A DNA stretch of 64,000 nt, taken from Himantopus leucocephalus (Eukaryota > Chordata > Aves > Charadriiformes > Recurvirostridae). The translations under genes and the position numbers were made by a program. The DNA lies in contig RSEF01000019.1 of NCBI GenBank assembly GCA_003993805.1, positions 10,072,728 through 10,136,727 on the forward strand, given 5' to 3'. How positions within the stretch are numbered: the stretch's first letter is position 1; the number at the start of each line of letters is the position of its first letter. The notes beneath the pieces are model-generated. The model ran no database searches, was not told the DNA's origin, and saw nothing but the letters and a program-made list of their open reading frames with translations. Shown here piece after piece: positions 42,096 through 56,613 of this stretch.

Positions 42096-44700
42096 GGCTC
42101 CGCAGAATCTGTGCGGACCACCATTTGACTTTAATCACAACTGCGAGTGAGGTCCAAAAATTGTTGAAAGCTCACTTATCCCATCCCAGTTCATTTCCTT
42201 GATGCCCAGTAGCACTTCTTACCGCTTTGCTTTTGCTATACAGTGAGGTGCGGTGTAATGGGTTGGTTTCCCTCAGAATCAATCTGTGGTAGACCACTGT
42301 GCGCAGGCTGTATATTTATTGAATCCAGAGAAGTGATTTTTAACTAAACAGTACACCGATACTGTGATTGTGGCACAGCCGTGGTGTCTTTATCCCTGCT
42401 AACACAAGTACCAACAGCAATGGCGACTCTGACTTCAGTAGAGGCTCGCAAGATCAGTGTAGCCTGGAGGTACTTACTGGACTTTTCATGAGTTGTATTG
42501 ATCGCTGAGCTGTTGTATTTTCAAAGTTACAGTTACCTGTGCTAGCTGGGTTAAAGCTAGAGCAAGTAAACCTACCTACAGCATCATACACTGCCAGCAA
42601 ATCACTCAAGAACATTCTGCAGCTCTGCATTTAAATGATTTTAGAATTTAGATTTCTTAGCACTAGAGAAAATTAACCTCTCCTCTGGCTCCAGCAGCTA
42701 AGGTTTCTGCAAGGGCTTGGCCCTTAAAATGTGATTTTCATCACTCTACCTTTACTTGGATAAAAAGATACTGCAACAAGTAGTTGCTGTACTAGTTCAG
42801 TGCTGTAACTAGGAAAATCTGCTCACTGCAAATCAGTTATCTACAAATACTACGCTTCACCTGGGCCACGATTAAAGAAAATTCCGGGAGATTTAATTTG
42901 TAAGGCAATATTTCCAGCATATATTACTTCATTACTAGCCACAGTGAAATACAAATCCTTCTACAGTTTATCCATCATTTTAGTTAGATTTCTTGCTCAG
43001 AAGAGAGCAAATTTTCAGAATCAATTTTCCCACCTTTTGGATGCTTCATGTTTGCCAACAGCCACTCTCCCTGCTTGAGACCAATTTATTCTTTTTCAGT
43101 CCACCTAGTCCAATAACTTCAGTTTGAGAAAGGGTACTTTATTCCATTCATTTCACAGATCCTAATATGCATTCAAAAAGTAAACTGACCAAATCTAGAG
43201 AAAAGCTATAAGCTTTATCCTCATTCCTTTGGAGCTCAGCACTTTCAGCTTCATGTCTTCACATTTCCTGAACTGATTGAAGAACTTTCCCTAGACAGTT
43301 CTGAGGCTCTGTCCTGGCCAGCCTCAGAACGGCTTTTATGGCCAATTTTTTCATAAGTCTAATATTTAACTGAACTACTTCCTTTAATTTTTCCACAGCT
43401 GCCAATTTTCCTTGTTTTACAAACCAAGATTATCACTTTTCCTAATTGTACAGTAAGGCCAGGGATCAGATTAGGATCGCCCCTTTTCATCATTCATTTT
43501 ACAAACAGTACTTGAGTTACAGGATTTGGCTGCTAGGAGCCCCAGTTTCTGTCCATCTTTCCAGTCATTCATCGGGGCTGTGATTTGAACAGACCATATG
43601 TGCTCCTCCTGAAGCCCAAAGCTCAGAAGTAGACAGTTTGATATTTTTTGAGCTGATCTGAAATATCCCATCCAAGTATCTGTAAATTTCAAATTACAAG
43701 TATTTTTTTCTCCTAATTTCCTACCTCACAGAGATGACTGACTGACAATTGTTTTGCTATGTTACGGACTTCAAATGTGACCTAAGATTCTTTGATTTCA
43801 TTCCAAAATTGGTATTTTAGTTTATATCTTCATCTGTGCTAGGAAGTTCCAGGCTGGCCAAAATCTTCCTGCTTTCTACTGTCTTCTGGTAAGCTTTCCG
43901 GGTGATGGCAGTGGTATTTGCTGGACAAGACAGCGATCTCACCAATTCACTCCTGGAGGTTGGTATCCAGCCTTCCCATCCGGCCAGGGAATTTTGTAGA
44001 TGTCCCCAGATTTTTCTTATCACAAGTCTCAGTCCTTCCCAAAAGGGCTTCCAAACATTGCAGATTCTTGTTGAAATTACATCGGGCCATCTTTGATTTC
44101 TGCGAGTCCTGCAAAAAACAAGGTACTTCAGAAAAAAAGAAAAAAGAAGCACCGACTTTTCAGATACTGGTGTTTAAAAACACTGTCTGGATGTTCTGAA
44201 TTAATATTGTGTTAGAAGAAGCCAAATGGCTGTATGCCAAAACTCAACCCGAGGTGTATTTTTATGGCAAAGCTATAAACCCACAAAATAAGTGCTTTAT
44301 AATGGAAATTCTGACACACTTTTAATATTAAGAGCAGAAATACACTGGTCGTGGCAAGTAAGCATTTGACAGCTGTGGGACTCACCTGTCAGCTGTACTG
44401 CCTGAACAAGTCCAGTTCGACGGTAGGATTCCGCCTTTATCTCGCCCTGTTTCAGCCACGTGGTTTTGGGGCAGATGGGCCGAGCCATATTCTGCAGTTC
44501 ATTCTTGAGCCTTTCAAAACCCTTTTTCCGGCTGATTACAGGGAAAAGCAACAACCGGGATTCACAAAGTCCTGAAGCCCGCAGTGTTCTGAAGCTTGGT
44601 GTGCTGACTTGGCTCCAGGCAGAGCAGCTTTCATCAGCGGAGAGATAGGAGTTGTCCTTTGACACTGTTCCTTTCCCGTGGACTTCCCACAGGGTGACAA
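42096..44700. other. Intergenic DNA, possibly including upstream parts of the gypsy remnant
   Basis: If the element was full length, protease and gag would lie here on the - strand. Open frames of 73-122 codons on that strand (43471-43692, 43817-44152, 44297-44665) show no motif I recognise. Left unassigned. Confidence 0.4.
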
Positions 44701-47700
44701 GGCACTGTGGCCGGGAAGAACTGTGGGACTGAGCCTATGGGCCTTGCTTTCAATTTGAAACTCAATCAAAAACCATCCCTGGAAACTTGTTGATACCAGA
44801 GCTACGGATCAGCTCATGCAGGGCCGGAGAAAGGAGCAACCTTGAGTAATATTTAGGATACTCTATGAGTTTACATAGGTATAAAGATTATTGACCTGCT
44901 GTGAATGTGATAATAATAAGAAAATATTGGCAGTGATTATAAAGGACTAAAAAGAATTGCATTATGCTGAAACGTCGTACAAATAAATACTATACATAAC
45001 ATGATACATTATAAACCCCATTAGAAAAAAGCCAGGGGAGAGTTTTACTTGCACATGAATGCTCTAACCGGTCACCTACATTAGTAGCCTCCCATCAGCA
45101 TATCATTTACAACATATACATATATATATAAAAATAAAGGGAAAGTAGGAGGGAAAAGTGTGAAAATGCAGAGCCATTTTTCACTAGAAATATTTAAGAT
45201 GACAATGTTCAAAACAGCTACCTAAATGGTATGCACTGACTCTATATCTGATCTCTCTGTACCGCGTGTATTTAACCTGAGATTTCCAAATATACTTAGG
45301 GAGGCTATGGATACCTTTCCTATCGCAAGCACCTTGATTTGCAGTCCTGTTCTTCAGGAAAACCAAGAAAGGAGTCAATCTTTGATTGTCAGAATAGAAA
45401 TTGAGACGTGCATACCCACGCTTATATGCACATCTTGAACTTATTTCATACTTCACACACAAGCTGGAGAGAAAAGATTGTGACTCAAAGTGAATGAAAT
45501 CTAACCGGCTGACAAATAAACACAGGATGATGGATTAAACTTTCCGAGTAGCGTACAAACCTTCTATGCTATAAGATTAACTTTTGCTACTCTTAATGCA
45601 CAGATGAACTGCAACAGCAAATAACAACGCAGAAAGCTTTTTCTTTTAAATAAAATTGAGAGGAAATTGAAACCAAATTACACATTATTTAAAAATAATC
45701 TATCTGGAGATGAAATAAACCATTTGTGACTATGAACCAGGATTCATACCTTTACTTCCAACATCTTCCATTAACACCCCTAGGAAATTTAACACAATTA
45801 AATTAATATTCTAAAGGGCACGCTGGATGGAAGGAAGCAGAGCCTGGGGCATACTAACTGGCTGCAGGCTTTAAGAGAGTCTAACAGCTTAAAGACATAA
45901 GCAAATTTTACTTGCATCTTGAGGATATTATTCATAAATTTACATTAGCTTAGTTTGGTAGATTCTAAGTGCATTTATAGAATGCCTAGAAATTAAATCA
46001 AAGCTAAAAAAAGGCATTGTTTTGTTTCAAATCACAAGCAGGCTGCTTGTCTCGGATTCGAAAACCTCTGTGGTTCTCCACAGAACTTCCTGTAAAAACA
46101 AAATGCTGCCATAATGATTTAAGGCAGGAGTGAAACACTATTGACCAAACCGAAAAGGGGAATAAAAGGCAAGAAGCAGCTGGAAGCTGATGGAAAGACA
46201 GCATATGAACCAATCTTAACAAAGACACATCTAGATACCTCAATAGTTACATAATTAGAAGTTGCCAAAGGGCTGCGAATTCAGAAGAAAGTCAATGCTT
46301 ATACCAGCTTGGGCTTTCCGTGCTGCCGCGTTAGGAGAGTTAGCTAAACTGCCTACGCTCTGCCTGACAGACAAGAAACACCTTGGCGGTTATGTGCTCT
46401 AGCGTTTTTCTTTGGAAATGCAACCGGTATGTGAGACTTAAATGCCCTGGCTTCAACTTGGATTAGGGGAATCATTATAAGGTAATACAACCTCCCCCCC
46501 CCCATCAGTTATGGGCGATATTGTTTTAAAACACGGTACAATGCATGTTGCTGCTCTACTTAGTCAACACATCTTTAAAGTCTGTATATCTACATATCTA
46601 GTCTACATACCTTTCAAGTTAATGATTTTGGTGGCTCTTTTCATGTTTGTATATAGATAAAAGACAGATGAGGGTGGGTTTAGTATTCTGGCAACAGAGG
46701 TTCTGGTTCAGGCAAACTTCTCTCATCAACAGAAATTGAGGATCCCGCCTCCCGCCTTCATTCCATCTCTTTTCTGAGCAAGTGGTACCTATGGTACTTT
46801 GTGCTATTTACTTCAACAAGCTTTTGGGTGCTCCAAGCATATACACCCATACATAGCTAAAAATTAACATTCATTTTTTGAATATAAAATCAGTTCTGAT
46901 GCAACCTGGTGAGCTGAAGGAAAGTATCAATGTGGCTGGGGAAAGAGTCTTTGGCAAGAGAGTTTATTTTTCTTTTTGTGGAGATCAGGCTTTTCTTTAT
47001 GATTAGTCTCACATGTTTCGTGTTGGTTCCTTAGGTTAATTTTTAAATACAAATTAGTGTTTATGTTAGTTTAATCTCTCTATCTGGACGCTATAGGAAC
47101 GGAGCCCCAGCGTGGGTGCATGCCCAGGTCTTCTCCAGCTGTGCCTTGCACATTAGGAAAAGGAAGGAGATTGACAGCAGCTCTTGTTGCTCCCCAGACC
47201 AGCTCTGCAAACCTACGACAGCCACAGTGCTTTCTTTGGATCAGCCTTCCTCCTTTTATTAGCTCCTAGCTGTTCTTCTGGGTAAGAAAATCAATGGAAA
47301 ATGGATTTTTTAAAAATATTTGTTTTGGTGTAAAACAAAGATAGCCCAAGAAAAGCACTTCAGTCAGAAATTGCATGGCTGAAAAATTAGGCTGGTAAGA
47401 TTTTAAAACCAAGTTAAGAGTTTTCTTGGTTTTTACTTTCTTTGGAAGACACAGAAACTAATAAACTATTTTTTGGTACAATGATGCTCAGGACCCTTGA
47501 GGGTCTACGTATCTCCTCCTGACATGATTTAAGTCAAGAGATTTTTGTTAAAGAGCATTAACTATTAGAATATTAGATTTAAAAAAGATACACGACTTTC
47601 ACCATTGAGGTGTAAAAGGTTTAACAACTCAGACCCCTACAGTCCAAGCAGCAGAAGAGCTAGAATATTTCCGCCATGGCATGGGAGCAGGATGTGGAAA

Positions 47701-50700
47701 GTTGGAAGGTCACTGGAAAAAATATGTGCCACAGGAACGCCATTTTGTTCCATTTTGAAATCATCAGGGAAAAATTGAGGGATGCAAGCCATGAGTACGA
47801 ATGCAACCCCAAGCAGGGGGAGCACAGCTGTTGTGGAGCTGCTGCAGCTCCGGGTCTGCAGTGGGAATTTTGGAGATCTGCTTTGTCGACATTCCCGAAA
47901 CGGCCATGCTACACCACTGTGCAAACCCCATTTACCTGAGCATTGCACAGAGGCAGGGAACCGAGCCAGCGCCAGCGAATGTGTCGTATATAGTCAATCT
48001 GGATGAAACAGCAGAAATCCTAAAATCACTCAGACAAAGATAAATCTGTTTCTTAGGTCCTGTCTAGACTACGAAAAGATGGGTTCTGTCCCTCACTGCC
48101 AGGGCCGGAGAGGATGTGGTCAGCTGGGTACATTTGATCATGTATGTGGTTAGACTGCACAAAACTCCAACTGCTTTGCAGAACTGGTGTTCACTGAAAA
48201 TATTACTCTAACCCTAGCAGTAGCCTTGCTGGGCGGACAACGTCAACCTGCCAAATATAAAAAACGAGGTTTTGTTAAGCTACTTGTTATTAGCTGCTCA
48301 AACCTTGACTGCAGCTGAATGAAGAAACCCCAACATTCCCACGATGAACACATGGCTTAACCAAAATACGGGAGGTCCTTTCCTCAGAGAAGATGACAAG
48401 CCTAGGAATAATTGTTAAAATAAATACTTGAAAACTTGGCTCTCTTTCTTCACCTACACAAAAAGGAACAGTTAAATGCGTAAGCCAAAGTTTCTAACTT
48501 TTACAAAGTATTTCTCCTTTGAAACAGTTAAGCAGCACACTTTGATCTTTGTGTATGAAATACTTCATCTTTCAGGGTAATCATAGTCAATGTCCAGTTT
48601 CATTTTAAAGTATAATTTGTGGCTTTAATATTTACAATGTTATTTTGAGGAAACACAAAAAACATAATTCATTCAGTATTGTTTATGTCTGGTTTGAAGT
48701 CACAGATGTTACAAATTGAAGTTAAGATATTCAAAATTTTCACATCTTTTGGAATTTTAAATTGTGCCCATGGGACAAAATTTCTTCCTTCACAAGGCTC
48801 CTTCCCTGACTGATCTCCAGTTGATTTCAGGATGATTTGATTTCTACCCGACATTAGAAGACAGAAATTGGCTAAAAGTAAATTCTGGATCGTATTAAGG
48901 ATTATTTTGCTTGCCAAGTAATATTATCCTATAAGTCTATACAGTATAAACCACTATAGTAAAGGAGTATTTATATATGAATTATTTCCATACAAAAAGA
49001 GACTGATTAAGAAATACAGCACATAACTTTCTTATATCAATGTAACACTACTGTACCACATATATAGGGCTGTCTGAAAAGGTGAAGCCTGGGGTAAAGG
49101 CTGGGGTACGCGGCAGGAGACACTATGTGGAGCGCAGATTAATGGAAAATGAAGAGCATGGAGGACGTTCACTGATTCGAGTGCAAAGCACAGCAATAAC
49201 TTCCACACAGATCAATACAAATAAAAGTTTATATCGACAGAAATCGTACCTAATACAACGCATATCATTTAGTAATCCTAAAAGAAAAAAAAAGGAAAAA
49301 AGATTGGCTCAATCCTTTAAACTCTTTAACGGGAGTACCTACAACATTTTCACGTTTTCCTGTCTCATTTGTGATTGTTTTTATAAAATTGGATAAACTG
49401 TACTACCTTTCATTGCCTTAGGAATAACATAACATCTCTAATATTTTGACAGTGTAAGTCATGCAATACTCCTTGTGCAAACAAGGAGGACTGGACAAGA
49501 GGACGGCAGTCTCTTTTTTTGGAATGACTTTACTGCAGGCCCTCTAAAAGAAAAGTGGCATGTGTACCCTGGCATGTGTCTAGATGAGAAAATACAGTAT
49601 TCCTTCACGTCGAAACCAGTATTTAATTTGTAATGGCATTCATCTGATCCAGTTTTGAAACAGAGATATATGCGGAAGACTACATCTTCAGAAGCCAGAA
49701 AGAAAAAAGGCTCACGTGCCTCGAGAGCTATTGTTCCCAGAGAGGGAGCTTTCCCAAGAGGCACCAACAAAATAAAAGATAGGTGGCAAAGATAAAATTA
49801 AATGCTTATAAAAGAGGAACATCCACTATCTCTGTTCCTTTCCAACAGACATCCCCATCTGGAATTTATTTTTAGGATGCTCATTCCTTCTCACAGGTTC
49901 AACGCTACCCATTTCACACCATTTAACTATTGAAAGCTCTTGAAATTCCGGACCAGAGAAGCCAGAGCCCAGAGTATTTCACAGTGATGTAGCTAATGTG
50001 TCAGACTTGTAAAATAGCTCTTAGTGGTAGACCTCCATTTAGAGAAAGACGGAAACTAGCTTTAAATACTTAAGGCTTTAATATCTAGTCCATTACGCTG
50101 CAGCAAGGTCTTGTAAAGAGTCAATTATGGGATACTTCTGATTTGATCCACATGCAAGGGAAATCCGCTTCTTTGCCTTTAAACCTCTGTAGTAAGTGTC
50201 CTGTTTAAATAATTAGTGACACTTTTTCTTTGATCAAATTGATTCACATTGTTATTCTTTTATGTTAATTTAAAACTTAATCCAGGTAAAATCCAAGACA
50301 GATCTTAATCCATCATTCAGAGAGCTTTTACAAAAAGGCACTATCATGAGATTGTCCAGAAAACACGACAGGTTAAAGACAGTAGGTGAGCCAACTTGAA
50401 GTAAAATGCCCTTTTTTTTGGCCTTCTGAAAATCTGTGAATCACCAACCAAGTTAATACTAGTACCATGGACAAGCAGTGTGACGATTTGGAAATAATTG
50501 TGCGTGGAGACACAAAGCTTGCAGCTGCTCTAGCACAAAACCTATTCTCCAGCATATTTAATGCTGAAGCCAAAATCTGAGCGTTTCCTGCCATTAAAAA
50601 TGTGTTAATCATGGAAAATATTTTAAAATAAACTGCAGCTACTTTACCTTATATGCTCGCTTTCTATTCAAAGCTTAGTTGTCCAGGTTACAGGGAAGTT

Positions 50701-53700
50701 ACCAGCAACAAAGTTGGAAGGGTTTTCAGGCCAGACAGAGCTAGTTAAGGTGCTCAGCCAGCAGACTACGTAGAAAAAAAAATACTCTCAATATTTATCA
50801 CTTCACGTCCATGCCATTGTCTTTGCTAAGATATTTCTATAAAACCATGAATGAGAGGATGGTAATAAAGTTACCTGTATAAGTGCAGAAATATTTAACT
50901 TTTGTCCAAGCCCATAAATTCAATAGACCATGCCAACTCTTTACTTGCTGTACACATTCAAATAATTTGAATTAGTATCTCTACAGTGAGGTAAAAATAC
51001 AGTTACAGTCTTAATTGAACATGAACTGATGATTTCTGGATAGCAGAGTTACATTTTACCATAACATTTCAGATGCTTGCATGTTTTCTAATAATAAAAA
51101 AGTTATGCTTCTAGGCAGCCAGCACTGCCATTTAATGACAAATGAAGCACAGGAACTACTTTGCTAAAATACTGCTGTATGTTTCTTCAAAAGGCTTGAT
51201 GGAGGAATACTTAAACCCTTCAAGTGTTTTGCTAAAATACTACTGCAACACTGCAAAAGAAGTAACAACAGATAATATTTCACAATAATAAAAAAATTTT
51301 AAGGAAAACAAGATGACCATTTTGTTTAACTGCATGACAAAACCTTTGAGCAAAATTGTTTTATAAAATGCCTAATGGAATGTAATTGCTGCAAAATTTC
51401 CACTAGAGCATGAACAGCTAGGTCTTGAGGACCTCTGCTGTCAGGCAGCGCGCTGTACAGCCGCACAGTCAGAATATTGCCTCTGCCTAACTGCGAAGGT
51501 GAACAATTTTGCCTTACCTTTAGAAATTACTCTGGCTGTACAGTCACGCTGAAATTTGAAAAATTATTTCATTTAGTATAACAGCCTCAGTACTTTTGTA
51601 ATAGAGTATCTTTCAGCTATCTATCATTCATAAAGTTAGAGACTGCTGTGAAAATTTAAGTAGCCAGTGTTTCAATTCACATGCTTACATTTGGACACTG
51701 ATGATGAAACCTGGAGATTTGCGTATATTGTCCTCTCACCGTTTCAAATAGCGTGGAGTAAGAAGAAACTCACAGATAACATTGGAGACACTAAAGATAT
51801 GGCAGATAGAGTCTGGTGAGCTGTACGCTGATAAATCAAACTGAAGGCAAAGCCTTTACGGCATTCCTCCTGTCTAGGAATAGTCTCCGTCTTCTAGGTC
51901 AATGGCAAATCAAGACATGTAACACCCGAAAGCTGGAGACAATAGCGACAGCCCAGCAAGGCTGTCTCCGATACTGCAGGGCAGCTCGACCGGCACAAGA
52001 ACGCTACCTGCGACCCAGCCAGATCGATACGCTACTGATTGAAGGTCACTGGCTGCAAACACCAGTCCCTCTTACGTACAAAGGAGAAATATCCAAGTTA
52101 GGGCTACAAACACCAATAAAAAAAATAACGTATTGTTGTCACAGTAAGGAGGCACATTCAGGGAGCATGAGAAAGGTAACCATTTCATTCTGCCCTTTAG
52201 GTTTTGGGAAGACCACCCTCTGTAACATCCGAGCATTGCGCATGCAGAGTTCATACACAATCTACTGACTTGCACGTGCCACATACCTATATAAGCTGCT
52301 AGGCATATTCTAATCTTGTTTAAGCTACTAATTGTCCCTTATTAAGACATTTTTATTTTTCAGGAGAAGTTAGACAGCAAGATTTTGCCCCAGAATTTGC
52401 TATTTGGCTTTTGAAAACCATTTGAAGAAAGACTGCGCAAACAGAGTGCAGTCAGTGTTCTAACTCCACCCTCGGTGTCCTGCCCTTGACAAGTATTCTC
52501 CTTTTAGAGGTATTAAATCTTGGCAACATCCATTGCAGTTCCCACTTAAGCTGAAGTAAGTACATGTACAGAAGGGCTCTGTCAACATATCTGAGTGGAA
52601 AGATGTTTGGATTAACTAAGAAAACCTATTTCAAATCTCAGATAATAAAATGTCCTCCTAAATCCTAATTGCAACTTTCATCTTGTGTCTTAGGCCTTGC
52701 CACCAGCTGATGTGCCGATACAGATCAAGTGTTTAGTTTGATAAATGCGGCTTACCAAGGTCTTGGTATTGCTGACTGACAGAGTAGCTGAATAGGATCC
52801 AGGCTTCTAAAGGTGATTATCTGCCTAAAGAAGGAAGAAGATGAGCACAGGACAACCTTGTTTGTCATTTTGCGCACTTAATCAGACAAAGCTCATAATA
52901 CTAAGAGCTTCTCTATACTATCAAAAATAAAACAAAAGCAGCTTTCAAATAAATTACACTACCATTTTACAGAGGGGGAAATCCATAAGCACGCATTGGA
53001 GAATTATCTTTTAGTTGCTATTTTCCAGCAAAAGAACTTATAACTGGAACACTAAATCATATCCCCAGGGTCTTTTCCTTAGACTGTTGAGTTTGGAGTT
53101 TGTTGCAGCCAGATCTCACTACATGGCACACATATAGCAGCATTCTTGTTTCGAACAACATATCCAGGTAGAAAGTCACTAGATAACAAGAGCTGCCCTT
53201 TTAGTTTAAATTTTTATCCAAAAGAAATGAAAATATAACTTCCTTCTTTCAAGGAAGATCGCAGCCTGAGAAGGCTAACTCACTAAATACCCTTTTTCTG
53301 TGTTGAGATAACACCAGCAGCATGTGGTCATTGCTTTATCTTTGCGTCTGTAGAAAAAACAATTGCATAAAGCAATTCTAATGTCATACGACAGAGCGGC
53401 ATATTTCTCACTTATGGATTTAACTTACAAAGCTTTATGTTTAAAGCAGGTCAGTGAGTAGTGTCCCATTACACCTTGCTTTCACCTTTGTTTTATATGA
53501 CAAAGAACAGAACAATTAATTTTCAGGAAGTTCTCTTTACTGCCTAAAGGGAAAATGTGAGAAGTGGAAAAAAGAAGGTTTACTCTTGGTTCTGCTTTAG
53601 GGTTAATATAACATCTACAGTGGTGTTACAAACTTCTTTCTATTTTGTAAAAAATCTGTGATATTTAATTGGCATTTCTTTAACCAAGAGCTTGCATGAA

Positions 53701-56216
53701 ATTCATTTAATACCTGTATAAATACAAACGGACTATTAAAAGCAGGTGTAACCAAAATACATAAATAACCAGCATTTTCAGTGGGGAGCACTCCACCATT
53801 TAAATGAAATATAAAACAAAAACCTCAAACCTGAAGAAGCGATAAAGATGCCTAAGTAACACCGCTTTAATACTAATATTTCAAAAAGAATTAAAGGACT
53901 CAAAATCTCAACTGAAACGCATTCAATCCGGAAAAAAATTACACTTTCAGAATTGCCAGTAACTTGTTATTCTTGTTATTATCACAATTTAACAGCAATT
54001 GAACACCTATTTCATATTGAAAGGTCCCAGTCTTCACTTGCATATCACTTACAGCAAATATTTAAGCAGCAAATTGTCACAAAACAAATTCTAAAGTAAA
54101 GGCCATTTTCTCTAAACCCTTAGTAGGTGAGTAGGCTCATTGGCATCTACAGGACTACCAACATGAGTGCAGCCTTGCAAGGTCCGGCGTTGACATTAAG
54201 AACTGCACTTTTGGCTGTTGACTGGTATCAGAATAAAAGTACTTCAGTTCAGAATTTCAAAATTTTACAACTGATTATTGGCAGTATCATTTATTACTGT
54301 TCATTTCATAGCTGAAAGGTTTTGATTATCAACTCTGTCAATCCGAGCAATTTCCAAGTGTCTTGTAATCACACCTAATTCTACATCTAAATCATTAGAA
54401 GGATAAAGTTGTTATACTTGTAATGGTATTTGTCCTACTTTGAACGTTACCAAACTGTTTTATCTAATCCTTTAGGAAACACCATAATGAGGCTCATCTA
54501 ATGGCTTCTACTAGTTAGGAAGGCAAACTAAAAGATTTAGCTCCTCAGTCTGTCTCTAAATCTTCTAAGTGAAAGATGATTTACAGTTAAGCTATGAAAA
54601 ATGTGACCACTCTCAAGTCTGGAAAGTCTCAATCTGATTTCAACAAACTTAAATCATGAGAAAAGATTGCGTCTCACTAACTATAGATTTCCTTACCTAG
54701 GGAATCAGCATCTGGTGTGAAGCATTCATTAAGTTATAAAAGGTTTATAGACTTGTCTGAGCTTCTTATTAGGAAAAATTGTTAGATTTTTCATTGAAAA
54801 AAACGATCTGAAAGGTTAAGTTTATAGCTTCTGTGTTTGATACCTAAAATAATGTTTTCCTGTCCCACTTCCAAAAATGTTACAAAATCAAATAAAATAT
54901 AACTATTGAGAGAAGAAACAGTCATCTCAATACATTAAGACAAATATTTACAGAAATTAAACGAGAAAGTGGGGTTCTTTTTGTTATGATGAAGCTAAAT
55001 ACCCGTCCTTTTTGAATTACTTCATCTCCAAAGTGCCTGAAGAACAAAAGAGGATAGTACTGACATTACAGAAGCCATAAAACATTTACAAAGACAAGAT
55101 CACATTTTGTTTAGAACACAGAGCAAAGATCTAACGACTAACAGCTACAGAGCAAGCAAGTCAGAAGGCGAAAATATGTAATTAAATTAAAATATAAATT
55201 TATTTGTATCAAGCTTTTGAAGGTTGATGCTTGCCTTTCGCCTTGTCAGGACCCGTGCTCCACCATACCCCAGTACCAGCTCCAGCTCCCTGTTAATTCC
55301 TATGAGTCCCTACTGAGCGCTCACAAATAGGTTGGAATTTGCAATACAGCTCTGCACCCAGCGCCACCCAGTTAAAACACCAACAGCTGCTCGGTATTAA
55401 TAAAGCTCAAGTCTCCAATAAACCAGTGGAAGCTGTTTTGCTGAAGTGAACTGAAATTTTCTTTTCATAATTAAGCCCTGGGCAGTACAAAAAAAGACAT
55501 AACCGAACCTGCAGTCAACTCAACCGACAAGTCCTGACCAGGACTGAGAAGGTGAATTTGACAGAAAGTTACTATCTGGGAAAAAGAAAAAAAAGAACCA
55601 AACCAAAAGAAATGAGAGAGGGAGATGTCAAGGCCAATATTGACCTAAATATGTATTTAAAGCAATGGATTTCAAACAGCTGTGCCGAAACTCACTTCCT
55701 GAGTCTTCACTGGTACGAGAAGCAGCACTGACTTCTGTAGGCTTCAGATTGCCTCTCGTCCTTTGAGAACACAGCAACTACAGCACATAGTCACCTCTGC
55801 AAGCAAACATTTGTCATGTGTCCTCCTCATCCCCTAAACCTCATTGACAGCAGAGAGAGTGGGGTTGAAGGAAGCACTGGAGGCGGACTGGGAAGAAGAG
55901 AGTGGGAAGAAGCTGGGACAAACAGCCAGAGACAGAGAAGCCCTTGTTATTAAAGGGTGTTCTAGTGGAAGAAGAAAGTAACAGGCTCATGTAGATAAAC
56001 TCAGTTTTGCTAGTGGCAGACCCTCCTGCTGATTCAGTGACAGCAGGAGCAAAACGTGTGGTTTCCTATACAGAGGTCTGGAAAAAATGAGAGAAAGCAA
56101 CCTCACAGAGGTAACCTCACTGGAGATCCTCACTATCGGTGCTGCCCTGCAAACCAGGGAGAACATCCTTTCTTCTCAGGTCTTAAACACTTGTGATAGT
56201 CAATTACTATGCTTAA
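44701..56216. other. Long AT-rich gene-free stretch
   Basis: No coding sequence was recognised. A possible MIR/L2 fragment lies at 52955-53000 and a TCACACCT T-box core at 54369. A 150-codon + strand frame at 51816-52268 has no protein resemblance. A purine-rich stretch lies at 55850-55960. In mammals BRIP1 follows TBX4; none of it is recognised here. Confidence 0.65.
52955..53000 (+). mobile_element. Possible MIR/L2 fragment
   Basis: ACCATTTTACAGAGGGGGAA followed by ATCCATAAGCAC resembles the MIR/L2 piece CCATTTTACAGATGGGGAAACTGAGGCAC. Very short, so uncertain. Confidence 0.35.
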
Positions 56217-56613
56217 TTCATAGAATGGTTTAGGTTGGAAGGGACCTTAAAGATCATCTAGTTCCACCCCCCTGCCCTGGGCAGGGACACCTCCCACCAG
56301 CCCAGGTTGCTCCAAGCCCCGTCCAACCTGGCCTTGAACACCTCCAGGGATGGGGCAGCCACAGCCTCTCGGGGCAGCCCATTCCAGTGCCTCACCACCC
56401 TCAGAGTGAATTTTTTTTTTTCCTAATATCTAATGTAAATCTCCCCTCTTCCAGCTTGAAGCCATTCCCCCTTGTCCTATCGCTACATGCCCTTGTAAAA
56501 AGTCCCTCTCCAGCCTTCTTGTAGGTGCCCTTCAGATACTGGAAGGCTGCTATAACGTCTCCCCGGAGCCTTCTCTTCTCCAGGCTGAGCAACCCCAACT
56601 CTCTCAGCCTGTC
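56217..56613 (-). mobile_element. CR1 LINE 3' end, 5'-truncated (avian type)
   Basis: About 400 bases of the CR1 3' end on the - strand. It carries the ORF2 C-terminus ([20 protein letters not shown], then [18 protein letters not shown] and LDIRKK), open for 65 codons, and ends at CCATTCTATGAA. An A/T-run expansion (56409-56420 as T on +) has replaced the usual FFT-coding part and breaks the frame. The sequence left of 56409 matches the copy at 39513 closely. Confidence 0.95.

Noticed and set aside
44297..44665. 122-codon - strand open frame near the gypsy remnant, considered as gag or protease
   Set aside because: No zinc knuckle, protease DTG or other diagnostic motif could be read.
51816..52268. 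150-codon + strand open frame in the intergenic region
   Set aside because: No domain, promoter or splice context, and no resemblance to any family I know.
48050..52930. Possible terminal inverted repeats of a DNA transposon (CTTAGGTCCTGTCTAGACTA at 48053, similar pieces at 52690 and 52900)
   Set aside because: Similarity to remembered sauropsid transposon ends is too short and no matching partner or target duplication was found.
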